From Oreocharis arfaki (lineage: Eukaryota; Chordata; Aves; Passeriformes; Paramythiidae), in NCBI GenBank assembly GCA_013398015.1, contig VZRR01008020.1, positions 62,299 through 126,298 of the forward strand: a stretch of DNA of 64,000 nt, given 5' to 3'. Below are positions 47,759 through 59,532 of this stretch, piece after piece. A program made the position numbers and the translations under genes. Position 1 is the first letter of the stretch. Each line of letters opens with the position of its first letter. A model generated the notes under the pieces. The model had not been told where the DNA came from and did no database searches. It was given only the letters and a program-made list of their open reading frames with translations.

Positions 47759-48230
47759 TGCCTTTTCCTGGTCTTAAAATGAAGAACCAATCATGGTTAA
47801 GTGAAAAAAGGGTTTTACCTCGGTGTTTATTGAAGGATCCTTGTTGCAGCACTCTGTCCTGGTGGAATGCACCGAAATGCACCCCCGAAGTGCACACACA
47901 CATCAGAAGAACACACACAATTATAGACCTTACAAATGAGCACATCTATCAAAGATTCCCCAATGAGAGGCTCCTGTGAACCCCCCATCCTGAGGAACCT
48001 TCCCCTGGATGGGCCTGTCTTGGTTTGCAGGATGTTCTGGAGAGGACCTTGGTGTCTGGGGCGTTCTGAGCCCTGACTGCGAGGCTTCCTTTGGTCTTCT
48101 GGCTTAACAAAACAGTGGGTCTCAGCTAGTCTATTTAACTTGAGGAATTATAAGTATGTGGGCTAAAAGCACTAAGAATACAGAAAAGCTGTATAAAAGA
48201 GTATGTAAATGGGGTATAAAAGAAAAGGCA
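47759..48230 (-). mobile_element. solo LTR of an endogenous retrovirus, minus strand (LTR-B)
   Basis: On the minus strand a U3 leads to TATAATT (plus 47919-47925), then AATAAA (plus TTTATT, 47826-47831) about 95 bp later within TTCAATAAACACCGAGG, then a U5. Proposed ends are a perfect 9-bp inverted pair: TGCCTTTTC at 47759-47767 and GAAAAGGCA at 48222-48230. No target-site duplication is seen (gcgt versus aaaa). An alternative right end is ACA at 48182 with a left end TGT at 47751. The sequence resembles avian ERVL/ERVK-type LTRs as I remember them; the class is uncertain. No viral gene adjoins it. Confidence 0.65.
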
Positions 48231-50284
48231 AAAAATCATCATGGCATCAGTGGCCTTGGGCTGGACTTAGTGCTCCAGGCCAGAGCACTGAGGGGTGGGG
48301 GGTCTGATCTAAATGTCCTCTTTGCTCCCAGTTTTGGTGGTTGGGATCCCACAAAAGTGAGCTCAGAGGGTGCCGTGACCTTAATCCTTCCGTTCCCACT
48401 GCTTTGTCAAAATAGCTGGAGCACAGGTAGCACAGTCTGCACATCCCCAACATCGGAGGCAGCCAAGCCAAGAAATCCAAGAGAAACATCTCAGGGAAGA
48501 TGCCTGTGTGTTTTGGAGGACGTGAGGTGAGCTGTTTGCAGGTTTTTTCCAGCATGGAGGTGACCTACGTGCAAGGCAAGAACTGCTTGTCCAGGAACTG
48601 AGGCTGCTGGAGAAAACACATGGGGATAAAGCTGCATTTTAATTCCAGGAACCACGCTGGGTAAAAACCCTGCTGCAGAGAGCTCAGACACACACCTGGT
48701 TGCAAGCCCAAAATGGAAATGTGCAAGGGTTGAATATTTTGTGAGGACATGTTCTATAACTGCATTGTTTGGGGGGCTAAAAAATCCCCCCCTGGCTGTA
48801 GGGCCTTGGCAAATCAATCTCTCCCACCTCAGCACTCCTGAAACGCCATAGGAATGCTTGTCTCCTAAAGTGCTGTATCATATTTGGGACTGCTGGAGGA
48901 GGGAGGGCTGAAGAAGGGAGAAGGAGGTAAGGGTTGGAAGCTGTGACTTTGGATCTTGTTAGTGGTTGATGTGTTAAAATGAGTCTCTTTCCTCCTTCCT
49001 CTTTCCTTCCCTTCCTACACCAGGAGACAGCGTGGTTGGGATCTTCTCAGGGACCCCACAACAGTTGCAATGAATCACTCTGTACACAAAATCTTCTCAT
49101 GTTTTCTTCTTCATTTAGAATGAAAACACAACTTTTTTATCTGTAAAAACCCCCAACGTGAATTTTATCCCGTGGAACAGGGCTGATTTCAGCAGCTGAG
49201 GATTTACCCGGGTATTGAATGGAAGAAATAATGTCAGTGTAAAGTGAGAGTTTTAAGTATGAAAGAAGGGCTGGGTGAAGACCTGAGAATGGCTCCTATG
49301 TTGTAGGAAACCTGAGGATTAAGGGGGAGGGGGAGCAGATTTGGGTACATTGGGCAGATAAGAATGTTCAGGAGAAGCTGAAATTGCTGCTTTGCCAACC
49401 AAGCTGCTGAGGGGACAGAGCTGCCCTTGTTGGAGAGGTTACTCCCATTCCCACTCCTTCACTGGGAGACACCATTAATGACAATCTGCAGGAATTACTC
49501 TTTATTATCCTCATTTCCTCCAGCACAGCCCCCACACAGACACCAGGCAGAGCGTGCTGGGACTGTGGCAGACCCCACTCAGCACCCTCCGAGGAAATCC
49601 TGGGGGTCCCGTGCCCTCCCTGTGCTTCCACCTCCTTTTAGGGATGTAAATGGCAAGAGTGGCTTGGGGTTAAAGTGGGACCTAATTCCAGCACCAGCTC
49701 AAGGTGATGAGAGGTTTTCTGTATCCTGCACCAGTGAGAAGGGAGGGAAATGGGAACTGGTTTGTGTGGGGCAACAGGAGAACATTGTTCACCCTCTCCC
49801 AGCATTTCACAGGCTTCCCTGAGGGATCCCTCATGAAATCCCACTGCTGGCTGCTTCTGAGGGATGTCTGGGCAGGGTTTCCACTCCTTTGGCGGAGCTC
49901 ATGTTCTTCCCTACATTTCCACCACCTCCCTTTCTAATCTGGAGAGCTCTGGTGAATCCAAACCCAACTTTGTGCAACCCAGTACAGTCCTGGATGAACA
50001 GGGCTGCCTCACACTGATACAGCTCCAAGTGAGGGCCATAACTCCTCAAAATCCAGCCCTTTCCAGCTTTGCATGAAGGTTACATGATCCCCTACTTAAT
50101 ATGCACATGAACCGGGATGCCACAAACTTCCCTGGGGTTTCCTGAGGGCTGAAGTAAAACTTAATTATACCAATTGGTTGGACAGACTGTTAAAACTTTT
50201 GTTTCGCATACACTTTTTATTCCCTCTCCTCCATCTTTTCCCATTTGCCAAAACCTCCTGAAGAGAAAATAGAGATTATTTTAC
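48231..50284. other. unique non-coding stretch
   Basis: No recognised repeat or gene. A purine/pyrimidine asymmetry lies at 48895-49015. At 49495-49520 the minus strand has GGAAATGAGGATAATAAAG, faintly MIR/L2-like, not enough to call. Confidence 0.45.
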
Positions 50285-50580
50285 TTTTTACCTTAAAGAG
50301 CTCCTTGTGTGCATTGGCCTTATTAAATAACTGCCGGAATATCTAATATTGCATGGACAGCGCTGATGAAAATGAAGCATAACATTGGTCAAACGAGCAA
50401 GTTCCATGTACAGCATTGTCCCTAATTTGGTCTCCAGCCAATGAAAATTCACTTTCCATGCATCTGTTGGCTCTGGATGATGCTTTGCATTTAAAATGGT
50501 CTTAGAAAAGAAAGGATTTCTCTCTCTTTTTTTGGTCACTCTCATTTTGACCATAATCACAACCCTTCTATTTATGCCTC
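50285..50580. promoter_or_regulatory. candidate conserved non-coding element
   Basis: Repeat-free AT-rich block with evenly spaced motif-like words: TTGGCCTTATTAAATAACTG, CTAATATTGCATGG, CAGCCAATGAAAATTCAC, TTTGCATTTAAAATGG (octamer-like). The texture is that of vertebrate conserved enhancers and differs from the flanking sequence. A 90-codon minus-strand open frame spans it but has no domain. Evidence is compositional only. Confidence 0.3.
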
Positions 50581-51495
50581 ACTGAGGTTTTGTCAGCCAC
50601 ACTTCAGTTGTCTCCAACTCTTCCTTCTCTCCTTGGTGCTGGTTTTTCTCCCAGCCACGCTCGGAGGAGCTGGCACAGGTTGGGTACAGCAGAGCTAAGC
50701 TCAGCAATAGATGTTATCCCTGATCCCAACAGCCTCTAACCCTCACCAGCTCAGAGATGCAGGGAAATGCAGTTACTGCATCTCCAGAAAGTCTGGGAAG
50801 TCTGAGGAGGAAATGTGGAGCTTCAGTGTCTGCAGAGCAGCCATCCAAAAACCCCGTGTGCATCTGGCCTGAACACGCTCTGCTCACTGATGCATCATTA
50901 AGTTCTGCTGTAATGATTTAAAGGGGAAAAGGCCTTTTGCTGGATTTCCACAGAAGGTTAATTTTCCCTTTTCTGGCAGATCCGCAAGGCCCTTAATGGT
51001 GGCTGGAAGGAAACGGCGCTACCTTTCTACACAGCCCTTTCTGTGCTTACACCGCTCATGTGAGGACCACCAGATTCTTATGTTTTACCCTAAGAAATTA
51101 AACACCAGCCATTAATAAGTTACCTACTGACGGCAGCTCAATCCCTTTCCTGTAGGTCTGCCAGTCGTTAACCAGGAGGTTCCATTCCCTGACTTCAGAC
51201 AGGGATTTCTTCCTGCACGGTAAAACATCGCCTACCTGAGGCACCGGGATCTTGTTCAGCGTCTCGGTCCAGAAACAGCAAACAGAATCTAGCTGTGGCA
51301 AGCAGGGGGAAAACTGGAATGCCAAGGGCAGGACGGGAATCCAAACCACGATCTGCTGGAAATAAGGCCGGTTCCTGGAGAAGCCAAGAATTTCCAGCCT
51401 TGTTTGTTTGAAAAGATTTCACTTGTCTGTGCACACGGACGGGCTCGAGTACGGAGAGCTCTGAGCAGCCTCCCTGCAAACCACGCTAAAGTTTG

Positions 51496-52064
51496 CACGT
51501 TAAACTTCATGTTTTAAGCTTTACATGTTAAACTTCCCATCTTGAACTTCATGTGTTAAACTTCCCACATAAAACTTCACATGTTAAACTTCACGTGTTA
51601 AACTTCACATGTTAAACTTCACGTGTTAAACTTCACGGAGTTCAACTTCGTGTGTTAAACGTCGCACATTAAATTTCATGTGTTAAACTCCATGTGCTGC
51701 TCTTTATGTGTTAAACTTCACGCGTTCAACTTCATCCATTAAGCCTCAGATGTTAAACTGCACAAGTTAAATTTCACATGTTAAACTTTACATATTAAAC
51801 TTCACATGTTAAGATTCACATGCTGAACTTCGCGTGTTAAACTTCACATGTTGAACTTCCCATTAAACTTCACATGTTAAAATTCACATGCTGAACTTTG
51901 CGTGTTAAACTTCACATGTCGAACTTCCCATTAAACTTCCCATTAAACTTCACACGTTAAAATTCACATGTTAAACTTCACGTGTTGAACTTCCCGTTGA
52001 ACTTCTCATTAAACTTTACATGTTCATCTTCACATGTTCAACTTCACACATTAAACTTCCCATG
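51496..52064. repeat. 14-bp minisatellite with E-box core
   Basis: About 570 bp of tandem TTAAACTTCACATG, roughly 40 copies. Variants include CACGTG (51592, 51620, 51979), CACATG and CATGTG cores, TTGAACTT and TTCAACTT forms, and a shortened 12-bp unit CTTCCCATTAAA. From 51809 a higher-order block of 14+14+14+12+14 = 68 bp begins, recurring at 51877; the next recurrence at 51957 is 80 bp on, one 12-bp unit longer. Nothing protein-coding spans it because TAA occurs in nearly every unit. It is not a CRISPR array: units abut without spacers. Confidence 0.97.
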
Positions 52065-53737
52065 GATCAGGAGTTAAAACAGATTTCCCCCATGTCCAGT
52101 GCTGTTAGAACATAAATCTGGATTGCTTTCAGACTTTCAGAAGCAATTCCTGCTGGTTGGGTTTGTAATTCTCTTCAGAGATGAGGATACCAAGAAGCCT
52201 GGAGAAGCTGGAATGATGATGATAAAGTTACACAAGAGGAGGAGACATCTCCAAACCTTTTTCAACAGCTCTCTGCCTTCAAAAATGTTATAATTTAAAT
52301 TGTCTTTGCCCCACTCTGCAGCCAGAACCTTTGAATGTCAGACAAGGGAACCATCCCTCCTTTTTTCCATTTCTTTCCCTCTTCAGTTTCTAAATGACTC
52401 CCCACCAACTCACACAATTTATGTCACACTGCAGTGGAGAGGAGATTTAAACCAGGTCGAGTTGTGCAGAGCAGGGGTGGAATGAATTACCCATTCAGAG
52501 GAAAATGACCCATTAAAAGAAAATTGGACACACAAGTGGGAATAATCCATCCACACGGATTTGTCAGCGTTGCAGATGAATTCATTGGAGTACTGAGTGG
52601 AGATGGAGAATCACACCTAAATTAACAAACCAGAGTGATGGTGGGGGTTCAGTAAAGTCAGGATTGAGGATTTGAATCAAACATTTGGGGCTGGATTAAT
52701 CCAGAATATCCTTTCAGATACGCAGCTCAAATTTGGTATTTGTTTAAAAAAGTTTTCATTAGTCAAAAGACCAGCAATGATAACAATATTTATTTAATAA
52801 TTCATAGAATGCAAAAATTCTTCCTGAAAAATAAATGCTGCAACGTTTCTGTCAGAGTTAAAGGGGATATTTTAGGCTAAAACAAATGAACAAAGATGGC
52901 AAAGTGGGGTTTAATAACTTTTGATCTTGCATGAAATTTATGCATTAAAATTTTAGAGGACCAAAGTGTTTCAGAAAGATTGGAAATAGGAATGTGCCAC
53001 ATTTTACTGCTTTCCCCTGGAAATAAATGAGGGCTTGTTTCATTCAGAAATAATGTATTTTGCTAGCCCTGATTGCTGAAAGGAAAGTCGGCTCTAGGAC
53101 TGGTACAGAACCAAAAGCTCACCAAAATCTGGGGAGCTGGAGAAAAATGTTCGGAGCCAGGCCCATAAAAATGTCACTTTTCACGTCAAATGAAAGCCCA
53201 ACTCCTCCCTCACAGTGCCAGAAGTGCTCAGCAATTCTTACGAGGAGACAGTGATGGGTGACACCAAAATTCAAGGTATTGACTCCTCTGGGCCTCCAGG
53301 GGCAAAGAGAAATCAGAATCCACTGAATTTTAAGCTCCCTTTCCTATCGGATTTCCACCAAACCAGGCAGCACAAGCACAATATAAAACTCTCTTTCCAG
53401 CTCTACTTAGAATGAATTATTTTCTTTCTTTGCACAGCCTCCTGTCTCTTGGCTAGGGGTGTATTTTGATTATAAATTATTTTGGATTGACATCCTCTCT
53501 GTATCCCCACATCCAAATACAAATCTCTCCCTCTGCACTCCTGTTTCTCAGTGCACTGCCAGCAGTCCTTCAGTTCGGATTAAGCTGGGAAATGCGACCT
53601 TATTCTACCAAAAATTCATAGAAACCATTCTCGAACTGAACCGAAGCCTTCTCCAGACTCACCATGGAGATGGCACAAATAGAAAATAACAGAGGAGAGC
53701 CACAGATCTGTAAATCAGCTTCCCCTGGGATGTGCTG
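52065..53737. other. unique non-coding stretch
   Basis: No recognised repeat or gene. The interval 52740-53060 is AT-rich. Confidence 0.45.
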
Positions 53738-53888
53738 CTGCCCACAGAAGCTGTGGCTGCCCCTGGAATGCCCAAGGCCAGGCTGGACGGGGCTTGGAGC
53801 ACCCTGGGATGGTGGAAGGTCCCATGGCAGGGGTTGGATGAGATGGGATTTAAGGTCTATTCCAACCCAAACCATGCTGGGAGTCCAA
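53738..53888 (+). mobile_element. CR1 LINE 3' fragment
   Basis: CAGAAGCTGTGGCTGCCCCT, aaggccaggctggacggggc, ttggagcaccctgggatgg, CCATGGCAGGGGTTGGATGA and ATTCCAACCCAAACCATGCT. It is about 150 bp and 5'-truncated, with the terminal octamer repeat eroded. Confidence 0.92.
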
Positions 53889-54838
53889 GATCTCAGAATT
53901 TACCACAGCAGCACCTCTGGTGTATAATTCCCCCCCAGATGACAACAGGAGAATTAACCCCTTTAATGTGGGAGAGATGCAAAGATCCAACCCAAGAACG
54001 AGTCTCGGTGGCTTTCAGGAACCAAAACTGAAACTGAGCGTGCAGTGTGAAAAAAAAAAAAAAAAGACATTTATATACTCTACCTAGAGATTATTTTTTC
54101 CCCTATGGAACTATTTAAGTTTACCTTTTTTTTTTTTGTTTAACTGCAGCTCTGGGAAGCATTTTAGGCCGTTTTCGTACACCTGCTAGCTCCATTTCAT
54201 TTGTTTAAACACATTTTATAACTGCAGTTTATATATTTTTCCAAGAAAATAAAAATGCTAAAAATATAACGTGGCGTTTGGGAGAACGTAGGTGGGGGAC
54301 TGGAAGGAACACGAGGGCCCCACGTTGGCACGGGTTCCACTTTATGCCAACTGCAGCACATTCATCATCCCCCCTCTGGCTGGGGAGCTCCTCGGCGCTC
54401 TCGTTCCCACTCACACACGCGTTTCCCCTCGGCACCAGGAGCACGGAGGGATGTGGGGCACAATGGCCCCATTGGCCGTGGGTGCTGCTTTATTGCTAAT
54501 TACAGCCCGTGCCCCGCCAGGGTGTTGCTGCTCGAGCCTTGGAGCAATTTTCTGCTCCATTGGTAGGACATGCCTGAGCCCCTTTGGTGCAGCCGTGGCT
54601 TTGGAGCAGAGCCAGCACGGAGGGGCTGCTGAGCATTCCAGGGGGCAGGATCACCCCACGGAAAAGTCTTCGTGGGGGATACACGTGGAAGGCAGAGAAG
54701 AGCTTGAGTTGATTCTTTAATGAAGGATCTGTGGTGTTTTCGTCCTTTAAATGCTTTTTATTTACACCAGAATTACTGCCAGGGTGTTTATCAGCTTCTG
54801 GGTTTGAAGCAGGGGGTTTTATGAAGCTGCAGTGCAGC
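53889..54838. other. unique non-coding stretch
   Basis: A-run at about 54051-54065 and T-run at 54128-54138. The sequence 54060-54270 is AT-rich with PAX/homeodomain-like words but no firm call. The frame 54292-54720 is GC-rich and has no domain. Confidence 0.4.
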
Positions 54839-54899
54839 ATATATATCGATATCTATATCTATATCTATATCTATATATCTTTATATAGATATATATTTA
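54839..54899. repeat. ATATCT simple repeat beside assembly gap
   Basis: ATATCTATATCT-type hexamer repeat turning into ATATAGATATATAT, an inverted AT-rich arrangement that can fold back. Confidence 0.85.
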
Positions 54900-54912
54900 N
54901 NNNNNNNNNNNN
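54900..54912. other. assembly gap (13 N)
   Basis: Thirteen N characters inside simple-repeat sequence. The true length and content are unknown. The open frame drawn across it is meaningless. Confidence 0.99.
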
Positions 54913-54966
54913 CTTTTTAAATCTATTAATATTTATATATATGTGTGTGTGTGTGTCTGTGTATAC
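54913..54966. repeat. AT-rich and GT microsatellite
   Basis: After the gap: ATTAATATTTATATATATG then about seven GT units (54941-54955), CTGTGTATAC. It is continuous with the repeat left of the gap. Confidence 0.85.
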
Positions 54967-55247
54967 AATGTTTATGTAATGCAGTTATTACTCATGACAC
55001 GCAGATGGAAAAAAGAGATGCTCCAGACCTGAACCTTCTCCTCCTCTTGAGAAGCAGAGAGTTTGGAAAGTTATTTGTCACAGGTGCTGGCCCCTCCTAG
55101 CAGCTGCTGTGCTGTGTTTATCCAAAACCTTAATCTCATTGTAGGAATATAGGAGAGCAAAGGAGCTCTGGATCCTTTGTCAGGTCTCCAGGTGTCACAA
55201 GGAGCACATCACCTTTCATAAATTCAGTTTTAACAACGCAAAACTTA

Positions 55248-55473
55248 TCACAGAATCTCGGAATGGTTTGGGCTGGGAGGGACCTTAGAGCCCATCCCAT
55301 CCCACCCCTGCCGTGGCAGGGACACCTTCCACTGTCCCAGGCTGCTCCAAGCTCCATCCAGCCTGGTCTTGGACACTCCAGGGATCAGGGGCAGCTTCTC
55401 TGGGCACCCTGTGCCAGGGCCTGCCCACCCTCACAGGGAAGGATTTCTTCCCAATATCTCATCCAATCCTGCT
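55248..55473 (-). mobile_element. CR1 LINE 3' fragment
   Basis: ATCACAGAATCTCGGAATGG, TTTGGGCTGGGAGGGACC, ccctgccgtggcagggacac, ctccatccagcctggtcttg, gcaccctgtgccagggcctg, TTTCTTCCCAATATCTCATC. It is a typical truncated copy of about 225 bp. Confidence 0.94.
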
Positions 55474-56389
55474 GGTTTGGTTCCAGCTTTATTATCTCCA
55501 TTTTAGAACGCTGAGCAACATCACTGAACTCATTTAAAGGCTTGAAATGAGCTTTATACGACTTGGGACAGAGGACAGAGGAGCCCCCAAGCTCTCTGCT
55601 GTCTGAGCAGGACCCACACTGGACTGGCCATAAATAATGAACCTGTTCCTGCTCCACAAAAGGGAACAACTGGAGTTCCTTGAAGATTCACCTTTGTGGA
55701 CCTCCTTATCTCTCAGTATGAGAAAGCTTCCCGAGCACTGCCTGTGTGACTTACACAATGACATCACCTCAGCACAGAACATGTTCCCTGGCACAAGAAG
55801 CTCTTTTCCCTTCTCGGGGAGTTGGTGTTCTTCGCCTCGAGCTCCCGACTGCAGCAGCCAGTGCGGTTCAGAGCTGCCAAGCGACACATTAGCAAAATGC
55901 AGAGAGAGGAGGAGTCTCCAGGCCCAGCGAACACTGATTTAGCTTGGCATTAAGGGCTCCCTCCCCCGGTAAAAGAAATCCACGACCTCTGATTTTCTTC
56001 TCAGTTCTCCCCCTCAAGAATACGTTGGCTCTGACCCTCCTGAGCCTCCTCTTTTTCTGAATGATGGGAGAGGTCTCACACCTGGGCCGCACCTGAGTCT
56101 CCTCTCTCATTGAGGTGAAAGATAACGAGGCCGAGAGGAACCCAAACCAAAGCAGAGCGTGTTCTGCCTGCTCTCCTTGCAGAGGAAAAAGAATAGCCTC
56201 AAGACAAGGAGACTCCCTTACGGCCAAGGCGACTGACAAATTCTTGTGGTTTTCTCCAAAAGTCAAACCAAAACCCAGCTGCCAGCCAAGCCGAGTCCTG
56301 GCAAGCCCGCGCTGCCTGGAAATGAGCGCAATCGTATCCTAATAGCTGTTTGGGTAATTGTCCCTGCGAGTGATCTGCCAACCAATGTT
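55474..56389. other. unique non-coding stretch
   Basis: No recognised repeat. Several short overlapping frames on both strands; no exon signature with paired splice sites is convincing. Confidence 0.4.
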
Positions 56390-56540
56390 GGAAACAAGTC
56401 TTTATTACAAATATAGCATGAAGTCTAATCTGGAATACATTAAAATGTTATTTCTGTAGCTGCCTTTTCCCAAACTTTAAATAATGGCTAAACCATTTAT
56501 CAGCTTTGGAGGAGAAAGGTTGCGTATACCGAGCTTTTCG
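56390..56540. promoter_or_regulatory. candidate conserved non-coding element
   Basis: AT-rich unique block with ACAAGTCTTTATTACAAATA, CTAATCTGGAATACATTAAA and TTAAATAATGGCTAAACC. Enhancer-like texture only. Confidence 0.2.
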
Positions 56541-56856
56541 AGCAGAGATGAAGAAAAAAAAAAAGAAAGTCTTCAATAAAAACATTCTCCACTAAAACTC
56601 TGTAATTTCTGATCCCTTGTACATTGCTAAAAGTTATTACAAACCCATTTCAGATTTGCTGAGCGGGGCATGGTCTGAATATAATGTAACAACCAAAGTG
56701 ACTCTGAGGCACCTGCTACAGACCTCGGGCATCACCAGGAGCTGCAAGTGGTCACAGCAGCCAGGGCCACCGAGTGTTGTAAACTGGGTGTAAATAACAC
56801 ACAATGAATAATCAATGTGTAAATAACTCCCAGCTGTCAGTAAGACACAGGTGAAG

Positions 56857-57070
56857 TAGGAAGGAATCCTTCCCTGTGCGGGTGGGCAGGCCATGGCACA
56901 GGGTGCCCAGAGCAGCTGTGGCTGCCCCTGGATCCCTGGCAGTGCCCCAGCCCAGGCTGGACAGGGCTTGGAGCACCCTGGGACAGTGGGAGGTGTCCCT
57001 GCCCATGGCAGGGGTGGAGCTGGATGGGCTCTAAGGTCCCTTCCAACCCAAACCATTCCATGACTCTACG
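56857..57070 (+). mobile_element. CR1 LINE 3' fragment
   Basis: GTAGGAAGGAATCCTTCCCT, ggccatggcacagggtgccc, agcagctgtggctgcccctg, cccaggctggacagggcttg, AAGGTCCCTTCCAACCCAAA, CCATTCCATGACTCTAC. It is one of the best preserved 3' ends in the window, about 214 bp. Confidence 0.95.
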
Positions 57071-57916
57071 AAAGTGATCATCCCCGGCATCATAATTCGG
57101 AGAAAATATCAAAATGTATTCTTTATAATTAAATCTGACTGGCACCCTGAGCATCAGAGCCCCTCTAGCACCATCCCAGTTCTGCACTTCATTTCACTGG
57201 AGAGTCCTCCTGTTCCTCAAGAAGAGCATTCCGTGTTTGATGGATGTGCTGGGACTGCTGGATTTCACTCCCTTCATTTCTCTGCCTTCTTTTTTTTCTT
57301 CTTGCTATATCTATTAAAGTGATTTACCACTTTTTCATTGTTCTGCCTGGAGCTTGGCCAACTCTTGAGATCAAAATCCCCCGAAAAACTTCTCCTCAAC
57401 AAAACATGAGGGTGAGCAGAATGAAACAGGACCTGTGGAAAAGATTTGAATTGTGGGAAAGGAAATCACCCCATCTCCATGGAAACGCATTCACGTTTTC
57501 CAGTTGCTCCTGAATAAATGAAGTTTGTGTTCTCTAATTCCTGGACTTCAATTTCAAGCACACCTAGCCCGAAAGTACCTGGGAATGCTGGTAAAGGCAT
57601 CAAGGTTTCTCTGAGCAGCGCTGCACTTTCACAGCAAGGCTTTTTCTTTCCCTATTTTCATTTATTTTCAGGAAATCACCATCCAAGTTCTTCAGAAAAT
57701 GTCTGTGAAACGCACACACGACCCACAAGGTGCTTATAAGAATTAGTCGTAGTGCCCAAGTTTCTACTCCTGAATTGCAATTCCTCCTAAATCCTTAAGA
57801 ACCACTGGAGCAGTCGGAGCTCCCTAACGAGCCCCATGTGTGGGGTAAGAGGAAAAAAATACTTAAAGCTTTCAAACTTGAATTTACACGATGTGAGCAT
57901 CCAGGCAAGGGTTTGG
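57071..57916. other. unique non-coding stretch
   Basis: No gene or repeat recognised; a T-rich tract lies at 57289-57305. Confidence 0.4.
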
Positions 57917-58060
57917 GGCTGGCCCTGGATCCCTGGAAGTGTCCAAAGCCAAGCTGGATGGGGCTTGGAGCAATTTGGGATAGTGGAAGGTGTGGGTAGA
58001 ATGGGATGGATTTAAGGTCTCTCCCAGCCCAACCATCCCATGTTTCTGTGGTTCCATTTC
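57917..58060 (+). mobile_element. CR1 LINE 3' fragment
   Basis: GGCTGGCCCTGGATCCCTGG, AAGTGTCCAAAGCCAAGCTG, GGCTTGGAGCAATTTGGGAT, then AAGGTCTCTCCCAGCCCAAC, CATCCCATGTTTCTGTGG. More diverged than its neighbours, with the 'ccctgcccatggcagg' segment missing. Confidence 0.88.
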
Positions 58061-59255
58061 TCCCCCTGGAATTCCCACTGTACACTGGATAAACTCCTGC
58101 TTGGCATCAGAGGTAGGTTAGGATTATCCCTGACTTCCAGCAGGCCATGGAAAGGAATATCATCAAATCTCAGCCTATCTGTGGTGGAGGTTGGTTATTC
58201 CATTGTGTCATCTCAAAACCAGGGTCAATTCTCACTGAAAATTCTCGTTACAGCGTTCTGCATTAATTAGAATTGCTCAGGGCTTTCAGGACACAGGGCT
58301 GCTTTATTGCAATGTTTGGTTCCTTTAGCTAAACTGAGAGATTTCATTTCGATGCCTTCAGTGCCCTTTGCACAGCTCCTCCACATTCCCCACTCCCCAG
58401 TTAGCACCTCTCCCCCAAAGGTGTCAGCCTTCCCAAGGCTCATTTCCCAGAGGAACACAAAATCTGAGCTCCAGAACCTTTGAGGGTGGAGGACACTTTA
58501 TTATTTCCTTACAGAGGTGAACTGGAACCTGCAAACCCACTGACACACAGGGGAATTCCTGCCAGTGCCTGGGCAGGGAAAGGCTGGGATCCTCAGGTGG
58601 CCACATTCCATAGAGATTTTTTGGTGGCATTTAATTGGGGTAAAGACAAGACCCTCTGAATTAATTTTCACTCAGCATCCACCCAGATCTGAGAATATTT
58701 GTCCTTAGGAGTTGCTTGTACCACCAGCAATCCCCCACCCTCGAGCTTCTTTCATGGCAAAATTTTTAATGCAAGATTGAGAGCTTCTTTTTATTCTGTG
58801 TCCTTAGCTACGAGCCATTCCCAAATTTATGAAATGAAATAATACAGTCCCTAAATTCTGAGAAAATAATGGTTCTGTCCTGCCTCTGAATTCTTTCCTG
58901 GGCTTCACTAAAGTACTTCAGGCCTTAAATGTCCTGCTGTAAATCTGTAAATCATGAGGGAAAGGGAAACTTCCCTGATGAGGGTGTGAGCTCCCTACTC
59001 CAGAGCGGGGATCCCACAGATTTCCAAACAATGGATAACAACCTAAAATGCAAACCCTCCTTGCGGTTAAAACTCCTCCTGGGGGGGCACATTCTGGGCT
59101 GTGGACAGGACTTTTTAAAATCACGGCCTTGTTACGACAGGAAGATTTCCAGGGATGCTTGGCACGAGCCTTCCCTGTGGATTCGTGGACACTGAGGATG
59201 CTCAGCACTGCCAGGATTTATTTGGGGGCCACCTGAACATTGCAATTCCTCACCT
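58061..59255. other. unique non-coding stretch
   Basis: No recognised gene or repeat up to the LTR at 59256. Confidence 0.4.
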
Positions 59256-59506
59256 TGATGCCTTAAGTTTTAACTTTCATAATTGAAAATCCTGCACTGT
59301 CTAGAGCAGAACTCTGAAGTTCCTTGCAGTCTGTGAGCTGCTGCTCTCTCAGGCCACACAGACACAACAAAGCCTCTCCAGGCCTGCCCTCCAAGGACAC
59401 CCGGCCTGTCCTAGGCCCAAAATGGAAACCAACATCTTGGGAAGGGGGGTGAGCTTGGGGAAATTCCATCATTAACTGAAGCTTTAATTGGAGAATTAAC
59501 CTTGAA

Positions 59507-59532
59507 ATGCAAATGGACCAAACCTATAAAAG
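59507..59532 (+). promoter_or_regulatory. octamer and TATA box of LTR-C
   Basis: ATGCAAAT, the consensus POU/Oct site, stands 10 bp upstream of TATAAAAG. Transcription would start near 59557. Activity is not known. Confidence 0.65.

Noticed and set aside
51496..52064. CRISPR-like array
   Set aside because: Units are contiguous 14-mers without unique spacers, in a vertebrate genome; it is a minisatellite.
54731..54979. Open frame spanning the N gap
   Set aside because: Built from simple repeat and unknown bases.
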